From UBA6614 sp002433235 (lineage in GTDB: Bacteria > Verrucomicrobiota > Verrucomicrobiia > Limisphaerales > UBA1100): a DNA stretch of 64,000 nucleotides. Every line of letters starts with the position of its first letter. Position 1 is the first letter of the stretch. The notes below the pieces were generated by a model, which was not told where the DNA came from, made no database searches, and was given only the letters and a program-made list of their open reading frames with translations. Both the position numbers and the translations under genes were made by a program. Shown piece after piece: positions 9,069-18,433 of this stretch. The stretch covers positions 55,124 through 119,123 of the forward strand of contig DJHS01000145.1 in the NCBI GenBank assembly GCA_002433235.1. Direction: 5' to 3'.

Positions 9069-10199
9069 TCAGCCTTCCATGGGCTGGATAAATATCTCGT
9101 TGATTTGATGATAAGCCAGTGCCTTGTCCGCCCAAATTTCTCCCGCGGCAACGGAAAAGGCCACACCTTCCTCGTTGACCGCTGTTACGCGCGCCGCCCA
9201 CATTTCCTCGCCAGCGATTGTCCGGACCACCATCCATTCCCCCACGGGAACTGCCCGGCTGAAACGCATCAATTCAGTGACGAAAAAATTCCGGTTAAAC
9301 TTCACTTGGCTTCGGTGGTAATAGCCGTTGACCACCGGTTGCTCCGGCTGCGATTGGGCCTCCGGCTGTGCTTCGGGAGGCGGCTTGGGGTTTGGCTTTC
9401 GCGCCGCAGGTGCGGGTTTTGCAGCTGTTTCCATGGAGCGCGTTTTCGCCTTTTCAGCCGCCTCCGCAACCCTCGATCGCGGGCCCACAATAGCTGCCTT
9501 CCCCGCCGTCATTGGCATCATTACAAACACCAATGGAACGACAAACGGGGCAACAAAGGACAAACCACAAACCAGCCCGCGCGGCCGCCCTTTGCAATCC
9601 GCAATCTCTCTCGCCAGATAAAAATTGGCTCCCAGCAAGAGGAGGAGAAAAAAAAGCATGATTGGGCTGCCAAACAAACTCCCCGCCAAGCCCTGCTTAT
9701 TGATGCTCTTCCCGCTCTGGGGCACGAACCCCTTGGGCATATTTCGCCAACTAGAAGGTGCCAAGGGTGCCAGCGAGGGTCGAACAGGCTGCTCATCTGG
9801 CGGCGCCGCTGGAAGACCTATACCCACGGATACCGTATTGGTGGCACCTGGGGTTGGCGCAACGGGTTGAACCCCGGGAATTATTGGCGACGCTGGTCTC
9901 AATCGTTGTTGAATTGCTGAAAAAACTGCTGCCTGCAGCGCCGGCTGCAATTGCAAGTAAACGGGCTCTCTTTGCAATCGTCCAAGAATGTGCTGCACCG
10001 AGTTGGTAGTCAGAGCCCCCCATGGGATAACATCCGTCGGCTGAAATTGAATGCGGAACCGAACCCCTTGTGGAGTCAGGGATACAATTTGGTCTCCCGG
10101 GATTTGCTGCTGATTTGTCAGTTCGTACAGGAGGGGGGCGGGCTGCGCAAAGGTGCGCACTCCCATCCATGCCAGAAACAAAAATCGCAACACCCTCAT
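9069..10199 (-). CDS. Membrane protein of unknown function with periplasmic N-terminal and cytoplasmic C-terminal parts
   Basis: I do not recognise this protein. The ATG at 10199 was chosen because GGGAAGGAC lies just before it and it opens a good signal sequence (MRVLRFLFLAWMGVRTFAQP); a TTG at 10250 would add 17 residues. The protein has an N-terminal beta-rich segment (about residues 20-100), a Pro/Thr-rich linker, two membrane helices near the middle (IMLFFLLLLLGANFYLA and FVAPFVVPLVFVMM), an Ala/Pro/Lys-rich linker and a compact C-terminal segment of about 75 residues (HRSQVKFNRNFFVTELMRFS onward). It is transcribed between nnr and the kinase gene; nothing in the context fixes its role. 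Confidence 0.75.
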   Translation of the reverse strand: MRVLRFLFLAWMGVRTFAQPAPLLYELTNQQQIPGDQIVSLTPQGVRFRIQFQPTDVIPWGALTTNSVQHILGRLQREPVYLQLQPALQAAVFSAIQQRLRPASPIIPGVQPVAPTPGATNTVSVGIGLPAAPPDEQPVRPSLAPLAPSSWRNMPKGFVPQSGKSINKQGLAGSLFGSPIMLFFLLLLLGANFYLAREIADCKGRPRGLVCGLSFVAPFVVPLVFVMMPMTAGKAAIVGPRSRVAEAAEKAKTRSMETAAKPAPAARKPNPKPPPEAQPEAQSQPEQPVVNGYYHRSQVKFNRNFFVTELMRFSRAVPVGEWMVVRTIAGEEMWAARVTAVNEEGVAFSVAAGEIWADKALAYHQINEIFIQPMEG

Positions 10200-10250
10200 G
10201 TCCTTCCCGATGTGAACCGGAAACGCGCCTGCCGCGCAATCAAATTTCAA

Positions 10251-11651
10251 TTACAACTCCGCCACCAGCTCATCCATTCCCCAAATATCACGACCGGCTG
10301 CCGACAACGCATCAGCTGCCGCTCCATGCTTCCAAACAGCGTAAGCCGTCAACTGATCCAATTTACCCTGCAATTTGGGTTGAGCCAGCCAGCCAGCCAG
10401 AAAACCCGCAAGCACATCCCCACTCCCTCCTTGTGAAAGAAATGGATTGCCGCTTGAATTGACTCCAATACTGCCCTCGCGCTCCCCAATAAGAGTATGA
10501 TTTCCCTTCAAGACAACCCGGCATCCAAGACGCTGCGCCAGCAGCCGTAATGCGCCGGGGCGGTCTGCCTGAATTTTATCCGTTGAGGTTTCAAGCAGCC
10601 TTGCGGCCTCACCCGGGTGCGGAGTTACGATCCGGGCGAACCCGCTGGCGCTCCCGGAGAGCTTAATCCAATCCAAGGCACTGGCATCGGCAACCATTGG
10701 CCGTGAGTCTGCGCTCCATGTGTTAACAATCCACTTGCGCAAGTCGGCCGGCAGATCATCCGACGCCAATCCTGGACCTGCCAGAACGGCGCTGCAATTA
10801 CCCAGCGCCCGCTTTGCCTGTTCGGACCATGGGTGAACCATCGGGGCGCGAAGCTGTTTCGCCACGGGCTCATAAATATTTTCCGGAACCACCAGCGTAA
10901 CCAAGCCCGGCCCTGCCTTCAGTGCCGCCTGGGTAGCCAGCACAGCCGCCCCATGGAATCCCAAACTTCCTGCCACAATTCCAAGATGGCCATAATCCCC
11001 CTTGTGCGTATTCGCCGACCTCGCCGGGGGAAATCCTTCAAAATCTTTACCCAGCACCCATCTCCATTCGGTTTGCGCTGGGCATTTGCCAAGACCAATT
11101 TCGGGTGCAACTTCCAAACGGCCCACATGCTGGGCGGATTCACCGACCAGCAACCCCACTTTGGGCCCGCCGAACGTCAGCGTCACGGAAGCTCGAATGG
11201 CCGCCCCCATGGCGCGCCCATCATCAGCATTCAGCCCGGAAGGCACATCCACCGCCAACACGGGAACGCCCGATTTATTCACCACCTTGATTACCTCTCT
11301 CCAGTCTTTGTTCAGAGGGCGGTTAAGGCCAATTCCAAACAGACCATCCACAATCAAGCCGGGCTTCCGTTCGAGCGCCTTCTTGATCCCCTGAATGTCC
11401 TTCAGGGAGTCAACATCAATCACCTCCAGCGATCTGCCGGTTATCTGTTCTGCAGCAAGCTTGGTATCCGCACCGTTGTTTCCCGAGCCGGCAAGAAGTA
11501 GAATGAAATCCCTTTCACGAGTAAGTGCCATTGCCCTCCGGGCAACCGCGCCGCCAGCCAGCCGCATCACTTTGGCAACATCACGGCCTTCAGCCCACGC
11601 CGCCGCCTCCCAATCGCGCATCTGCGCGACAGTTACCACAGGGGCAGGCAT
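10251..11651 (-). CDS. nnr: Bifunctional NAD(P)H-hydrate epimerase / ADP-dependent dehydratase
   Basis: The enzyme repairs damaged NADH and NADPH. The N-terminal epimerase half (YjeF_N, about residues 1-205) contains the AGSGNNGADTKLA motif. The C-terminal kinase-fold dehydratase half (about 210-466) contains IVTPHPGEAARLL, VVLKGNHTLI and the nucleotide-binding SQGGSGDVLAGFLAG. At 466 residues it is slightly short for the fused form (about 500), but both halves look complete. It is co-directional with the membrane-protein gene 51 bases downstream and with msrP 22 bases upstream. Confidence 0.95.
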   Translation of the reverse strand: MPAPVVTVAQMRDWEAAAWAEGRDVAKVMRLAGGAVARRAMALTRERDFILLLAGSGNNGADTKLAAEQITGRSLEVIDVDSLKDIQGIKKALERKPGLIVDGLFGIGLNRPLNKDWREVIKVVNKSGVPVLAVDVPSGLNADDGRAMGAAIRASVTLTFGGPKVGLLVGESAQHVGRLEVAPEIGLGKCPAQTEWRWVLGKDFEGFPPARSANTHKGDYGHLGIVAGSLGFHGAAVLATQAALKAGPGLVTLVVPENIYEPVAKQLRAPMVHPWSEQAKRALGNCSAVLAGPGLASDDLPADLRKWIVNTWSADSRPMVADASALDWIKLSGSASGFARIVTPHPGEAARLLETSTDKIQADRPGALRLLAQRLGCRVVLKGNHTLIGEREGSIGVNSSGNPFLSQGGSGDVLAGFLAGWLAQPKLQGKLDQLTAYAVWKHGAAADALSAAGRDIWGMDELVAEL

Positions 11652-11673
11652 GGAAAGAAACCGTTAAGAATCG

Positions 11674-12636
11674 CTATTTGTACAAGGCAGCTACCTCTTT
11701 GCCAAAGCCATTGTACTTGAGCGTATTGATTCGGTGGCCTAAGCCGAGCACTTGCTCGGTTGCTTGGGACCACCGGGGATGGGGCACCGCTGGATCCACG
11801 TTAGACTCAAAGGGATATTCCTTGGGGTTGGCAATTTCCCAGAAGGTTTTCGGCTGTTTCGCCACCAGCTCAATTCTCACGATGGACTTAATACTTTTGT
11901 AGCCATATTTCCACGGCACGATCAGGCGCAGGGGAGCGCCATTCTGCTTTGGCAGCGGCTTGCCGTACATGCCGGTGGCCATGATCGTCAGCGGATGCAT
12001 GGCCTCATCCATGCGCAAGCCCTCCTGATAAGGCCAAGTGTAATTCTTCATTTGGGCAGCACCCGGCATGGTCTTGAAGTCAACCGCCGTCGTCATGCGC
12101 ATAAATTTTGCCTCGGCTTTTGGCTCCACGAGCTTGATCAATTCAGACAACTGGAACCCCGTCCACGGCACAATCATCGACCATGCTTCCACACAGCGAA
12201 AACGATAGGTTCGATCCTCAAGCTTGCCCTGTTTGCCCATCTCGCCGATCAGATCATAAGCATCGCCGTCAAAGGGCTTGTTGCAAAGACCGTCGATACG
12301 AATCTTCCACGGATCCACGACAAATTTGCCCATGAAATACGGGTGTTTCACCCACTCCTTGCGAGTTGTGAACTCGTAGAAATTATTGTAGCCCGTTGCC
12401 CATTCCTCCTTGGTCATCCGATCACCGGCGGCAAGTTTTGAGGAAAGAGCTGGATTCTTTTTCGCCGGATAATACTTCGCGACATCCTTGGCCGCCCCCA
12501 TTGCGGATCCCCCAATCAGCCCCGCTCCGGCCACACCCATGGTGCGCAGGAATGTCCTTCGATTGCGATAAACCTCCTCGGGCGTGACAAGTTTCTCAGG
12601 CAGCACCCAGTCCGGACGAATGATGACATTTGCCAT
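11674..12636 (-). CDS. msrP: Protein-methionine-sulfoxide reductase catalytic subunit (MsrP/YedY), molybdopterin enzyme
   Basis: The 320-residue protein starts with a Tat signal (RRTFLRTMGVAGAGLIGG at residues 26-43). The sulfite-oxidase-type molybdopterin domain includes Cys148 in YRFRCVEAWSM, the probable Mo ligand, and the MSR-typical WPYQEG and PLRLIVPWKYGYKSIKSI stretches. In E. coli, MsrP repairs oxidised methionines in periplasmic proteins and receives electrons from the haem membrane protein MsrQ. No msrQ is adjacent, so the partner must be elsewhere or another electron donor is used. Length and motifs support the assignment strongly. Confidence 0.94.
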   Translation of the reverse strand: MANVIIRPDWVLPEKLVTPEEVYRNRRTFLRTMGVAGAGLIGGSAMGAAKDVAKYYPAKKNPALSSKLAAGDRMTKEEWATGYNNFYEFTTRKEWVKHPYFMGKFVVDPWKIRIDGLCNKPFDGDAYDLIGEMGKQGKLEDRTYRFRCVEAWSMIVPWTGFQLSELIKLVEPKAEAKFMRMTTAVDFKTMPGAAQMKNYTWPYQEGLRMDEAMHPLTIMATGMYGKPLPKQNGAPLRLIVPWKYGYKSIKSIVRIELVAKQPKTFWEIANPKEYPFESNVDPAVPHPRWSQATEQVLGLGHRINTLKYNGFGKEVAALYK

Positions 12637-12680
12637 GGGGATAATCTACGCTGCCCTCGGGAAAATTTCACGAAATTTCT

Positions 12681-13574
12681 TTGAAAGAATTGCCACCACC
12701 CGCATTACTCTTCCATGCTCTCCCCGTGCCTGATCTGGATCAAGCTGCCTGTTGTGAACATGTCCGCCGCGCACTCGCCGAGGATATTGGCCAAGGCGAT
12801 GCAACCAGCAATGCGCTGATTCCCGCAGACGTCATGTCCGCCGGGCTCATCGTTTCCCGTCAAACCCTGACAGTTGCCGGCCTGCTCCTGGCGCAGATCA
12901 CATTTCAGGAAATCTGCCCAAAACTGCGCCTCACCTTGCTGGCCAAGGATGGCGACCTTCTGGAGCCGGGCAAGCCGCTGATGCGGATCGAAGGCCCAAC
13001 GCGCACCATTCTTGCCGGCGAACGCACTGCCTTGAATTACCTGCAAAGACTCAGCGGTATAGCAACGCTGACAAGAAGATTTTTTCAGGAAATTGAGGAC
13101 ACGAAAGTACATCTGCTGGATACCCGCAAAACCACTCCCGGATGGCGCATGTTAGAGAAGTATGCCGTGGCCATAGGCGGCGGGCACAACCACCGTATGG
13201 GCCTGCATGACATGGTGCTCATCAAGGACAATCACTTGGCGGCCCTGTACAACGAGCCCAACCCCATCGCCACTGCAATTGACCGTGCACGAAATGAACA
13301 CCCCAAACTAAAAATTGAGGTCGAAGCGGACACGCCCGAGCAGGCCCTTGCAGCCATTGAGGCCGGCGCGGACATTGTACTCCTGGACAACATGGAGCCC
13401 GATGTGATCCGGAAAATTGTCCAAGCCAACGGCCGACGTAGCCAGCTTGAAGCCAGCGGAGGAGTCACGCTGGGTAACATCCGGAGAATCGCCGAAACCG
13501 GAGTAGACTTCATTTCCGTCGGCGCGCTTACGCACTCTGCCACGGCCGTGGACATCGCCTTGGATTTTCAGTGA
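12681..13574 (+). CDS. nadC: Nicotinate-nucleotide pyrophosphorylase (carboxylating)
   Basis: The enzyme converts quinolinate and PRPP to nicotinate mononucleotide in de novo NAD synthesis. The protein shows LAEDIGQGDATS near the N-terminus, the catalytic core LLDTRKTTPGWRMLEKYAV, GGGHNHRMGLHDMVLIKDNH (residues 170-189), and the phosphate-binding end ASGGVTLGNI and ISVGALTHSA. The first possible start is TTG at 12681; a GTG at 12726 would fit the family N-terminus equally well, and neither has a clear Shine-Dalgarno sequence. It heads a string of overlapping genes, with birA starting inside its stop codon. Confidence 0.96.
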   Translation: MKELPPPALLFHALPVPDLDQAACCEHVRRALAEDIGQGDATSNALIPADVMSAGLIVSRQTLTVAGLLLAQITFQEICPKLRLTLLAKDGDLLEPGKPLMRIEGPTRTILAGERTALNYLQRLSGIATLTRRFFQEIEDTKVHLLDTRKTTPGWRMLEKYAVAIGGGHNHRMGLHDMVLIKDNHLAALYNEPNPIATAIDRARNEHPKLKIEVEADTPEQALAAIEAGADIVLLDNMEPDVIRKIVQANGRRSQLEASGGVTLGNIRRIAETGVDFISVGALTHSATAVDIALDFQ

Positions 13575-14551
13575 CCGTCGACACGAAAATTCTGACCGCC
13601 CTGCGAAGTGATAAGAACGGCACATCCGGAGCCGAACTTTGCCGTCGTCTCGGGATCAGCCGTGCCGCGGTCTGGTCGCGGATTGAGGTGCTGCGCAATC
13701 TCGGTTTTGACATCGCCGCAAATCCTCACACCGGCTATCGGCTCATCGATTCCCCGGACTCGTTGATGGCGTCGGACCTCGTATCCCGCTTGGGGAAAAT
13801 CCGCGTCATTGGCCGCGACATCCAAGTCTTTCCCAGAGCCACTTCCACCAACGATATCATCCAGAAATTCGCCTTGGAGAATCACCCCGAGGGGCTCGTG
13901 GTTTTTGCCGAGGCACAAACCAAAGGTCGCGGCCGGCTCGGCCGCCGTTGGTCTTCTCCCACAGGCAAGGGATTGTGGCTGTCCATTCTGTTGCGGCCGC
14001 AATTGCTGCCACCAGAGACTACCCAACTCACCGCCGCGGCGGCCACCGCCATCGCACGTGCCATTCAGGCAGAAACAGGTTTGAATCCAAAGATAAAGTG
14101 GCCCAATGACCTGTTGATCGGAGGCCGAAAAATCGCAGGCATTCTCACTGAACTTCAAGCCGAGATGGATCAGATCCGCCATGTGACCTTGGGCATCGGC
14201 ATCAACGTCCAGCATTCAAAAAGCGATTTCCCACCCGAGCTTCAGCAGACAGCCACCTCGCTCAAGACCGTTTTGGGTCATCCCGCCGACAGGCCTGCCT
14301 TGGCGGCTGCTGTACTTCGTGAGTTGGATTGTGACTATGGCCGGATTCTCGACCGTAGGTTTGACGAATTGTCCGAGGAGTGGGAAGGCCGCTGTGACAC
14401 GCTCGGCCAACTGGTTACCATCGAAATAGGCACTCGCACCCTTCGTGGCCGAGCGGAGTCACTTGATCCCAACGGCGCACTCTTGCTTCGCACTGAACAC
14501 GGGCGTCTGGAACCCATAACCGGCGGAGATGTTCGCCTAGTTAAATCTTGA
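13571..14551 (+). CDS. birA: Biotin--[acetyl-CoA-carboxylase] ligase with N-terminal HTH (BirA)
   Basis: The 326-residue, two-part form has an N-terminal winged helix (residues 1-60, GAELCRRLGISRAAVWSRIE) that in E. coli BirA represses biotin synthesis. The ligase domain includes the biotinyl-AMP loop GRGRLGRRWSS, KWPNDLLIGGRKIAGILTE (about residues 177-195) and a C-terminal SH3-like part. It attaches biotin to the carrier subunit of acetyl-CoA carboxylase. The GTG start overlaps the nadC stop (GTGA), and its TGA overlaps the coaX ATG, so translation is likely coupled. No biotin biosynthesis genes are in the window, so the regulatory target is not visible. Confidence 0.96.
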   Translation: MTVDTKILTALRSDKNGTSGAELCRRLGISRAAVWSRIEVLRNLGFDIAANPHTGYRLIDSPDSLMASDLVSRLGKIRVIGRDIQVFPRATSTNDIIQKFALENHPEGLVVFAEAQTKGRGRLGRRWSSPTGKGLWLSILLRPQLLPPETTQLTAAAATAIARAIQAETGLNPKIKWPNDLLIGGRKIAGILTELQAEMDQIRHVTLGIGINVQHSKSDFPPELQQTATSLKTVLGHPADRPALAAAVLRELDCDYGRILDRRFDELSEEWEGRCDTLGQLVTIEIGTRTLRGRAESLDPNGALLLRTEHGRLEPITGGDVRLVKS

Positions 14552-15291
14552 TGCAACTTCTTCTGGACATCGGCAATAGCAGCACGACTGCCGCCTTGGC
14601 AGGGAAACAGGTCCAGCGTCCCCACAACCTCCCGACTTATCACTGGAACGATGGAGACATGCCACGACTCCTCAGCCTGCTCCTCGGTCAACGGCATCCC
14701 CACAAGGCGATCATTTGCAGCGTGGTTCCGAAAGCAACAAGCGCCGCACAAGCTTGGCTAAACGGAGCGGAAATTCCACACACGCATTTTAACCACAAGA
14801 CATGCGGCATCGGGATTGATTATCCAAAACCATCAACCATCGGGCCGGACAGGCTTGCCAACGCCCGTGCGGCACTGGAGGAATTTGGAGCTCCGGTTGT
14901 AATCGTTGACTTTGGAACAGCTGTTACCTTCGACATCGTCAATCGGCGTGGCCATTACGCGGGAGGCATCATTGCTCCCGGCTTGGCCGCCATGACCGAT
15001 TATCTTCACGAAAAAACCGCCCTCCTGCCTCGCATTACTCTCCGCGCTCCACGGTCCGCCATTGGCCGCAATTCAGAAGAAGCCATGAGGATTGGCGCAG
15101 TTCATGGCTATCAGGGCTTGGTCGAGGCGTTGATACGTCGTATTCAACGGGAACTACGCACAAAAAAACTTCCTGTCATTGCCACCGGCGGCCATGCCAA
15201 ATTGATTGCCGGAAAAATTGAGGCGGTTACTGCAATCCGACCCAAGCTCACCCTTGAGGGACTGCGGCTTGCAACCCACCCGGCCAATTGA
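14551..15291 (+). CDS. coaX: Type III pantothenate kinase
   Basis: The enzyme makes the first committed step of coenzyme A synthesis, pantothenate to 4'-phosphopantothenate. The ATG at 14551 shares its A with the birA TGA stop. The ASKHA-fold protein has DIGNSST at the N-terminus, GPDRLANARAALEEFG in the middle, DFGTAVTFDIV (the phosphate-binding Asp) and GGIIAPGLAAM. The length, about 246 residues, is normal. A birA-coaX pair is common across bacteria. A separate coaB-like gene at 47.2 kb serves the next step. Confidence 0.96.
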   Translation: MQLLLDIGNSSTTAALAGKQVQRPHNLPTYHWNDGDMPRLLSLLLGQRHPHKAIICSVVPKATSAAQAWLNGAEIPHTHFNHKTCGIGIDYPKPSTIGPDRLANARAALEEFGAPVVIVDFGTAVTFDIVNRRGHYAGGIIAPGLAAMTDYLHEKTALLPRITLRAPRSAIGRNSEEAMRIGAVHGYQGLVEALIRRIQRELRTKKLPVIATGGHAKLIAGKIEAVTAIRPKLTLEGLRLATHPAN

Positions 15292-15305
15292 CATCCTTCG
15301 CCCAG

Positions 15306-16112
15306 ATGAACCGCATCGAGCAACGATTCGCCGAACTGAACAAGGCAAACCAAAAAGGTTTTGTAGCCTATATTGGCGCGGGGGATCCAGACTTGGAACA
15401 TACCCGCAAGCTGGCCATCGCCTTCGACAAAGCCGGAGTTGACGTACTCGAACTGGGCGTCCCCTTTAGCGATCCATTGGCAGATGGATTGGTTAATCAG
15501 CTCGCAGCCCAACGAGGGTTAGCCAGCGGCACGACCCCGCCTGCTCTGCTCGACACTATCGCGGATATTCGGCGTGAGTCACAGGTGCCCATCGTATTCT
15601 ACATCTACTACAACTTGCTCCACCAATACGGCCTCGCCAAATTTATGAAAGATGCCAAGGCTGCCGGTGTGGATGGTCTTCTGGCTCTCGACCTTCCACC
15701 AGAAGAAGCCAACGAATACGCTAACCTCATGCGCGAATCCGGTCTGTGCGCCATTTGGTTGGTTGCCCCAACCACCCCAGAGGATCGAGTGCGGGAACTC
15801 GTCTCCCAAGGTAGCGGCTTCATTTACTACATCTCACGCGAGGGAGTCACCGGAATGCAACAAACTATTTCCGGCACGATTGGACATATGACCGGAATAA
15901 TTCGCCGCCACACAAACCTGCCTATTGCCATTGGTTTTGGCATTTCGAATCCCGCGCAAGCCCGCGAAGTCGCGGCTCATGGCGATGCCATTGTGGTTGG
16001 CAGCGCCATCGTCAATCAAATTGCCGACCTTGGGGCATCACCGGACATGGTCCCTCAAGTTTCCGACTTTGTTCGGACATTAACCGACGCAATTCGCACA
16101 AAGGATAGCTAA
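15306..16112 (+). CDS. trpA: Tryptophan synthase alpha subunit
   Basis: The TIM-barrel protein cleaves indole-3-glycerol phosphate to indole and glyceraldehyde 3-phosphate for the beta subunit. The ATG at 15306 gives MNRIEQRFAELNKANQKGFV, matching the family N-terminus; an in-frame TTG at 15288 overlapping the coaX stop is less likely. The catalytic Glu and Asp are in LELGVPFSDPLADG, and the phosphate-binding GFGISNPAQAREV and VVGSAIV are present. No trpB is in the window; the gene sits instead among nadC, birA, coaX and manC. Its TAA overlaps the manC ATG (TAATG). Confidence 0.97.
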   Translation: MNRIEQRFAELNKANQKGFVAYIGAGDPDLEHTRKLAIAFDKAGVDVLELGVPFSDPLADGLVNQLAAQRGLASGTTPPALLDTIADIRRESQVPIVFYIYYNLLHQYGLAKFMKDAKAAGVDGLLALDLPPEEANEYANLMRESGLCAIWLVAPTTPEDRVRELVSQGSGFIYYISREGVTGMQQTISGTIGHMTGIIRRHTNLPIAIGFGISNPAQAREVAAHGDAIVVGSAIVNQIADLGASPDMVPQVSDFVRTLTDAIRTKDS

Positions 16113-17242
16113 TGAGCGCAAACAAGGATCACTTTGCTATTATCATGGCTGGCGGTCGTGGCGAACGTTTTTGGCCGCTCAGCCGAGAAAAAACCCCCAA
16201 GCAACTCCTTGCCTTGTTCGACAAGAAATCCTTTCTCCAACACACCTTCGAGCGGGTGAAGCCAGTCGTGCCGGCAAAAAATATCTTTGTCATCACCAAT
16301 GAATCCCAAGCTGCGGCCGTCCGAAAACAGCTTCCACGAGTCCCCAAGGAAAATGTCATCGCCGAACCCTGTGGCCGCGACACCTGTGCGGCGGTCGCCT
16401 TGGGCGCGGCACTTGTGGGTGCCCGCTCTATGACCGGCATTATGGCAGTGCTTCCCGCCGACCATGTCATCCCTCAAAAACACGAGAAGAAATTTCAAAA
16501 AATCCTGGAAGAGAATTTTGATCTCGCGGGCCGAGGCCAAGCCATAGCCACCATCGGTATTCCGCCCAGCGAACCCGCCACGGGTTACGGCTACATTCGT
16601 GTTGGCGAAGCCCTACCTGCCCCCCCAGGACGCAAGCCCTACAAGACCACGTTTCATCGAGCTGAGCGTTTTGTCGAAAAACCTCGCTATGAAAAGGCAA
16701 TTGAATATCTCAGCAGCGGCCAGTACCGCTGGAACGCCGGCATGTTCGTTTTCTCATTCGCGACCATTACCGAGAGCCTTTTAAAACACCAAAAACCACT
16801 GCACGAAGCCTGCGAACGCTGGTTCAATGCAGCTACCTCTTCCACCAAGCTAAAAAAGGCCTTGGCCAAGGATTATCCTGACTTACGGAAAATTTCCTTC
16901 GATTATGGCGTGATGGAAAACGCCCAGAATATCATCGTTGCTGATGGCAATTTTGATTGGGATGACCTCGGCGCCTGGCCGGCCTTGTCACGCCATTTGA
17001 AGGCCGACCCCGAAGGCAACTGCGCGGAGGCGGACTTCATTCATGTTGACGCCTCCAGAAATGTCATTTTCGACACCCGGGAAAAGAAAAACCGGAGGCC
17101 CATTACCCTTGTTGGCCTACGCGACTGCGTGGTGGTTATGACGGATGATACCACTCTGGTCGCCCACAAGCGGGCCACCCATAAAATGCGCGACCTCGTC
17201 GCCAAGCTCGCCGAATCCAAGGCACACAAACATCTCGTCTAG
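16112..17242 (+). CDS. manC: Mannose-1-phosphate guanylyltransferase
   Basis: The enzyme makes GDP-mannose from mannose 1-phosphate and GTP for glycan synthesis. The N-terminus carries the nucleotidyltransferase signature MAGGRGERFWPLSREKTPKQ (residues 10-29), followed by ITNESQ, AEPCGRDTCAAVAL, LPADHVI and FVEKPRYEKA, and then the WNAGMFVF and FDYGVME segments. At 376 residues it is the single-domain form without the phosphomannose-isomerase cupin domain. Translation is probably coupled to trpA through TAATG. Its stop lies 4 bases from that of the convergent rnd gene. Confidence 0.94.
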   Translation: MSANKDHFAIIMAGGRGERFWPLSREKTPKQLLALFDKKSFLQHTFERVKPVVPAKNIFVITNESQAAAVRKQLPRVPKENVIAEPCGRDTCAAVALGAALVGARSMTGIMAVLPADHVIPQKHEKKFQKILEENFDLAGRGQAIATIGIPPSEPATGYGYIRVGEALPAPPGRKPYKTTFHRAERFVEKPRYEKAIEYLSSGQYRWNAGMFVFSFATITESLLKHQKPLHEACERWFNAATSSTKLKKALAKDYPDLRKISFDYGVMENAQNIIVADGNFDWDDLGAWPALSRHLKADPEGNCAEADFIHVDASRNVIFDTREKKNRRPITLVGLRDCVVVMTDDTTLVAHKRATHKMRDLVAKLAESKAHKHLV

Positions 17243-17246
17243 CGCG

Positions 17247-18389
17247 CTATATCGCCAACAATTCGCGCTGCCAAGGAAGCACGTAGGTCGAGTACTCCTC
17301 CTCGTCGAGAGCCAGAGCCATCAGGGTGGCTCGACTGGCGATAATGGTGGGGTCAATTTCCAAATTCTCTGCGTGCCGGTCCCTGCGCTCCTGCAGCTCG
17401 CCAAAGCGCTTTTTCTGCTTCGCGGTGACGTTTCGACGCGGAGGAGGCTTGACTGGTTGCGGGCAATCACTTGCAGGGATGTCAATCCCTCTTCCGATGG
17501 CATCGAGAATGGACAATCTTCGCCGTTCCGGGATTTTGCGAGGCAATAACGGCCGACAGTCCCCTCCCGCCGCCGCAACAGACGAAAGTTTTAACATAAG
17601 ATCATGAGACAAAACAAAAAATGGAGGACGACTCCGCCTCACGGCCTCCTTTTCACGCCATTGCCATAATTCTCGCAGAACAGCTAGAGACGCCGGGGAC
17701 AATCTGTTGCTCCCCTTGATCCGCCAAATCCTATCTTCGTCGGGCCCGGGTAAGTTGGTGTTGTCCACAATCAACTGCCGACACTCCTGACGGTGCCATT
17801 CTTCCCGGCCTTTTTCGCGCAATTCATCACGCAACTTTTCCACCAACGAATCAAGGTGTAAGACATCGTTGCGTGCATATTCCTCCATCTGTGGCGTCAG
17901 TGGACGCCGAGCCCAATTGGCCTTTTGCGATCCTTTTTCAAGGGTGACACCCAGATAATGTTGAACCAAATCTGCCAGCCCAAACTTTTCACGACCCACC
18001 AATCTCGCCGCCAGCATCGTGTCAAAAATTTGATCCGGGACAAAATCATGTCCACCTTGGAGCAGCCGCAAATCATAATCCGCCCCGTGCATCAAAAGCT
18101 CCCGTCCAGCCAAAGCCCCCCAGAAACCTGCCAGTTCCACACCGCACAATGGGTCCACCAGTTCAATCCGTCCCGGAATGCCCACCTGAATCAGGCACAG
18201 TTTCTCCGGATACGAATGCAAGCTGTCCGCCTCGGTGTCAATGGCCAGCCAATCCGCATCCCGAAGTACCTCAACAAAATTCGCCAATGATTCGGCGCGA
18301 TCGATCACCCCGTCAGTAAATCGAACCACCCTCAAGCCGTCGAGCGCAACCCCTGAATAGTTTTTCACCACCCTGTGAAAACTCTCCAT
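17247..18389 (-). CDS. rnd: Ribonuclease D-type 3'-5' exoribonuclease
   Basis: The N-terminal DEDD exonuclease domain (about residues 25-195) has the metal-binding motif AIDTEADSLHSYP, HGADYDLRLL for the second Asp, and YARNDVLHL for the Tyr/Asp motif. An HRDC RNA-binding domain follows (about 215-290, RLSPASLAVLRELWQWRE). RNase D trims the 3' ends of tRNAs and other small RNAs. The gene is divergent from tRNA-Ser(CGA), which starts 44 bases from its start codon; a functional link is only suggestive. The 380-residue length is typical. Confidence 0.94.
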   Translation of the reverse strand: MESFHRVVKNYSGVALDGLRVVRFTDGVIDRAESLANFVEVLRDADWLAIDTEADSLHSYPEKLCLIQVGIPGRIELVDPLCGVELAGFWGALAGRELLMHGADYDLRLLQGGHDFVPDQIFDTMLAARLVGREKFGLADLVQHYLGVTLEKGSQKANWARRPLTPQMEEYARNDVLHLDSLVEKLRDELREKGREEWHRQECRQLIVDNTNLPGPDEDRIWRIKGSNRLSPASLAVLRELWQWREKEAVRRSRPPFFVLSHDLMLKLSSVAAAGGDCRPLLPRKIPERRRLSILDAIGRGIDIPASDCPQPVKPPPRRNVTAKQKKRFGELQERRDRHAENLEIDPTIIASRATLMALALDEEEYSTYVLPWQRELLAI

Positions 18390-18433
18390 TGTGACTGGCC
18401 GAAGCTCTGCGCGTGCGATACATTGCCGGGGAC

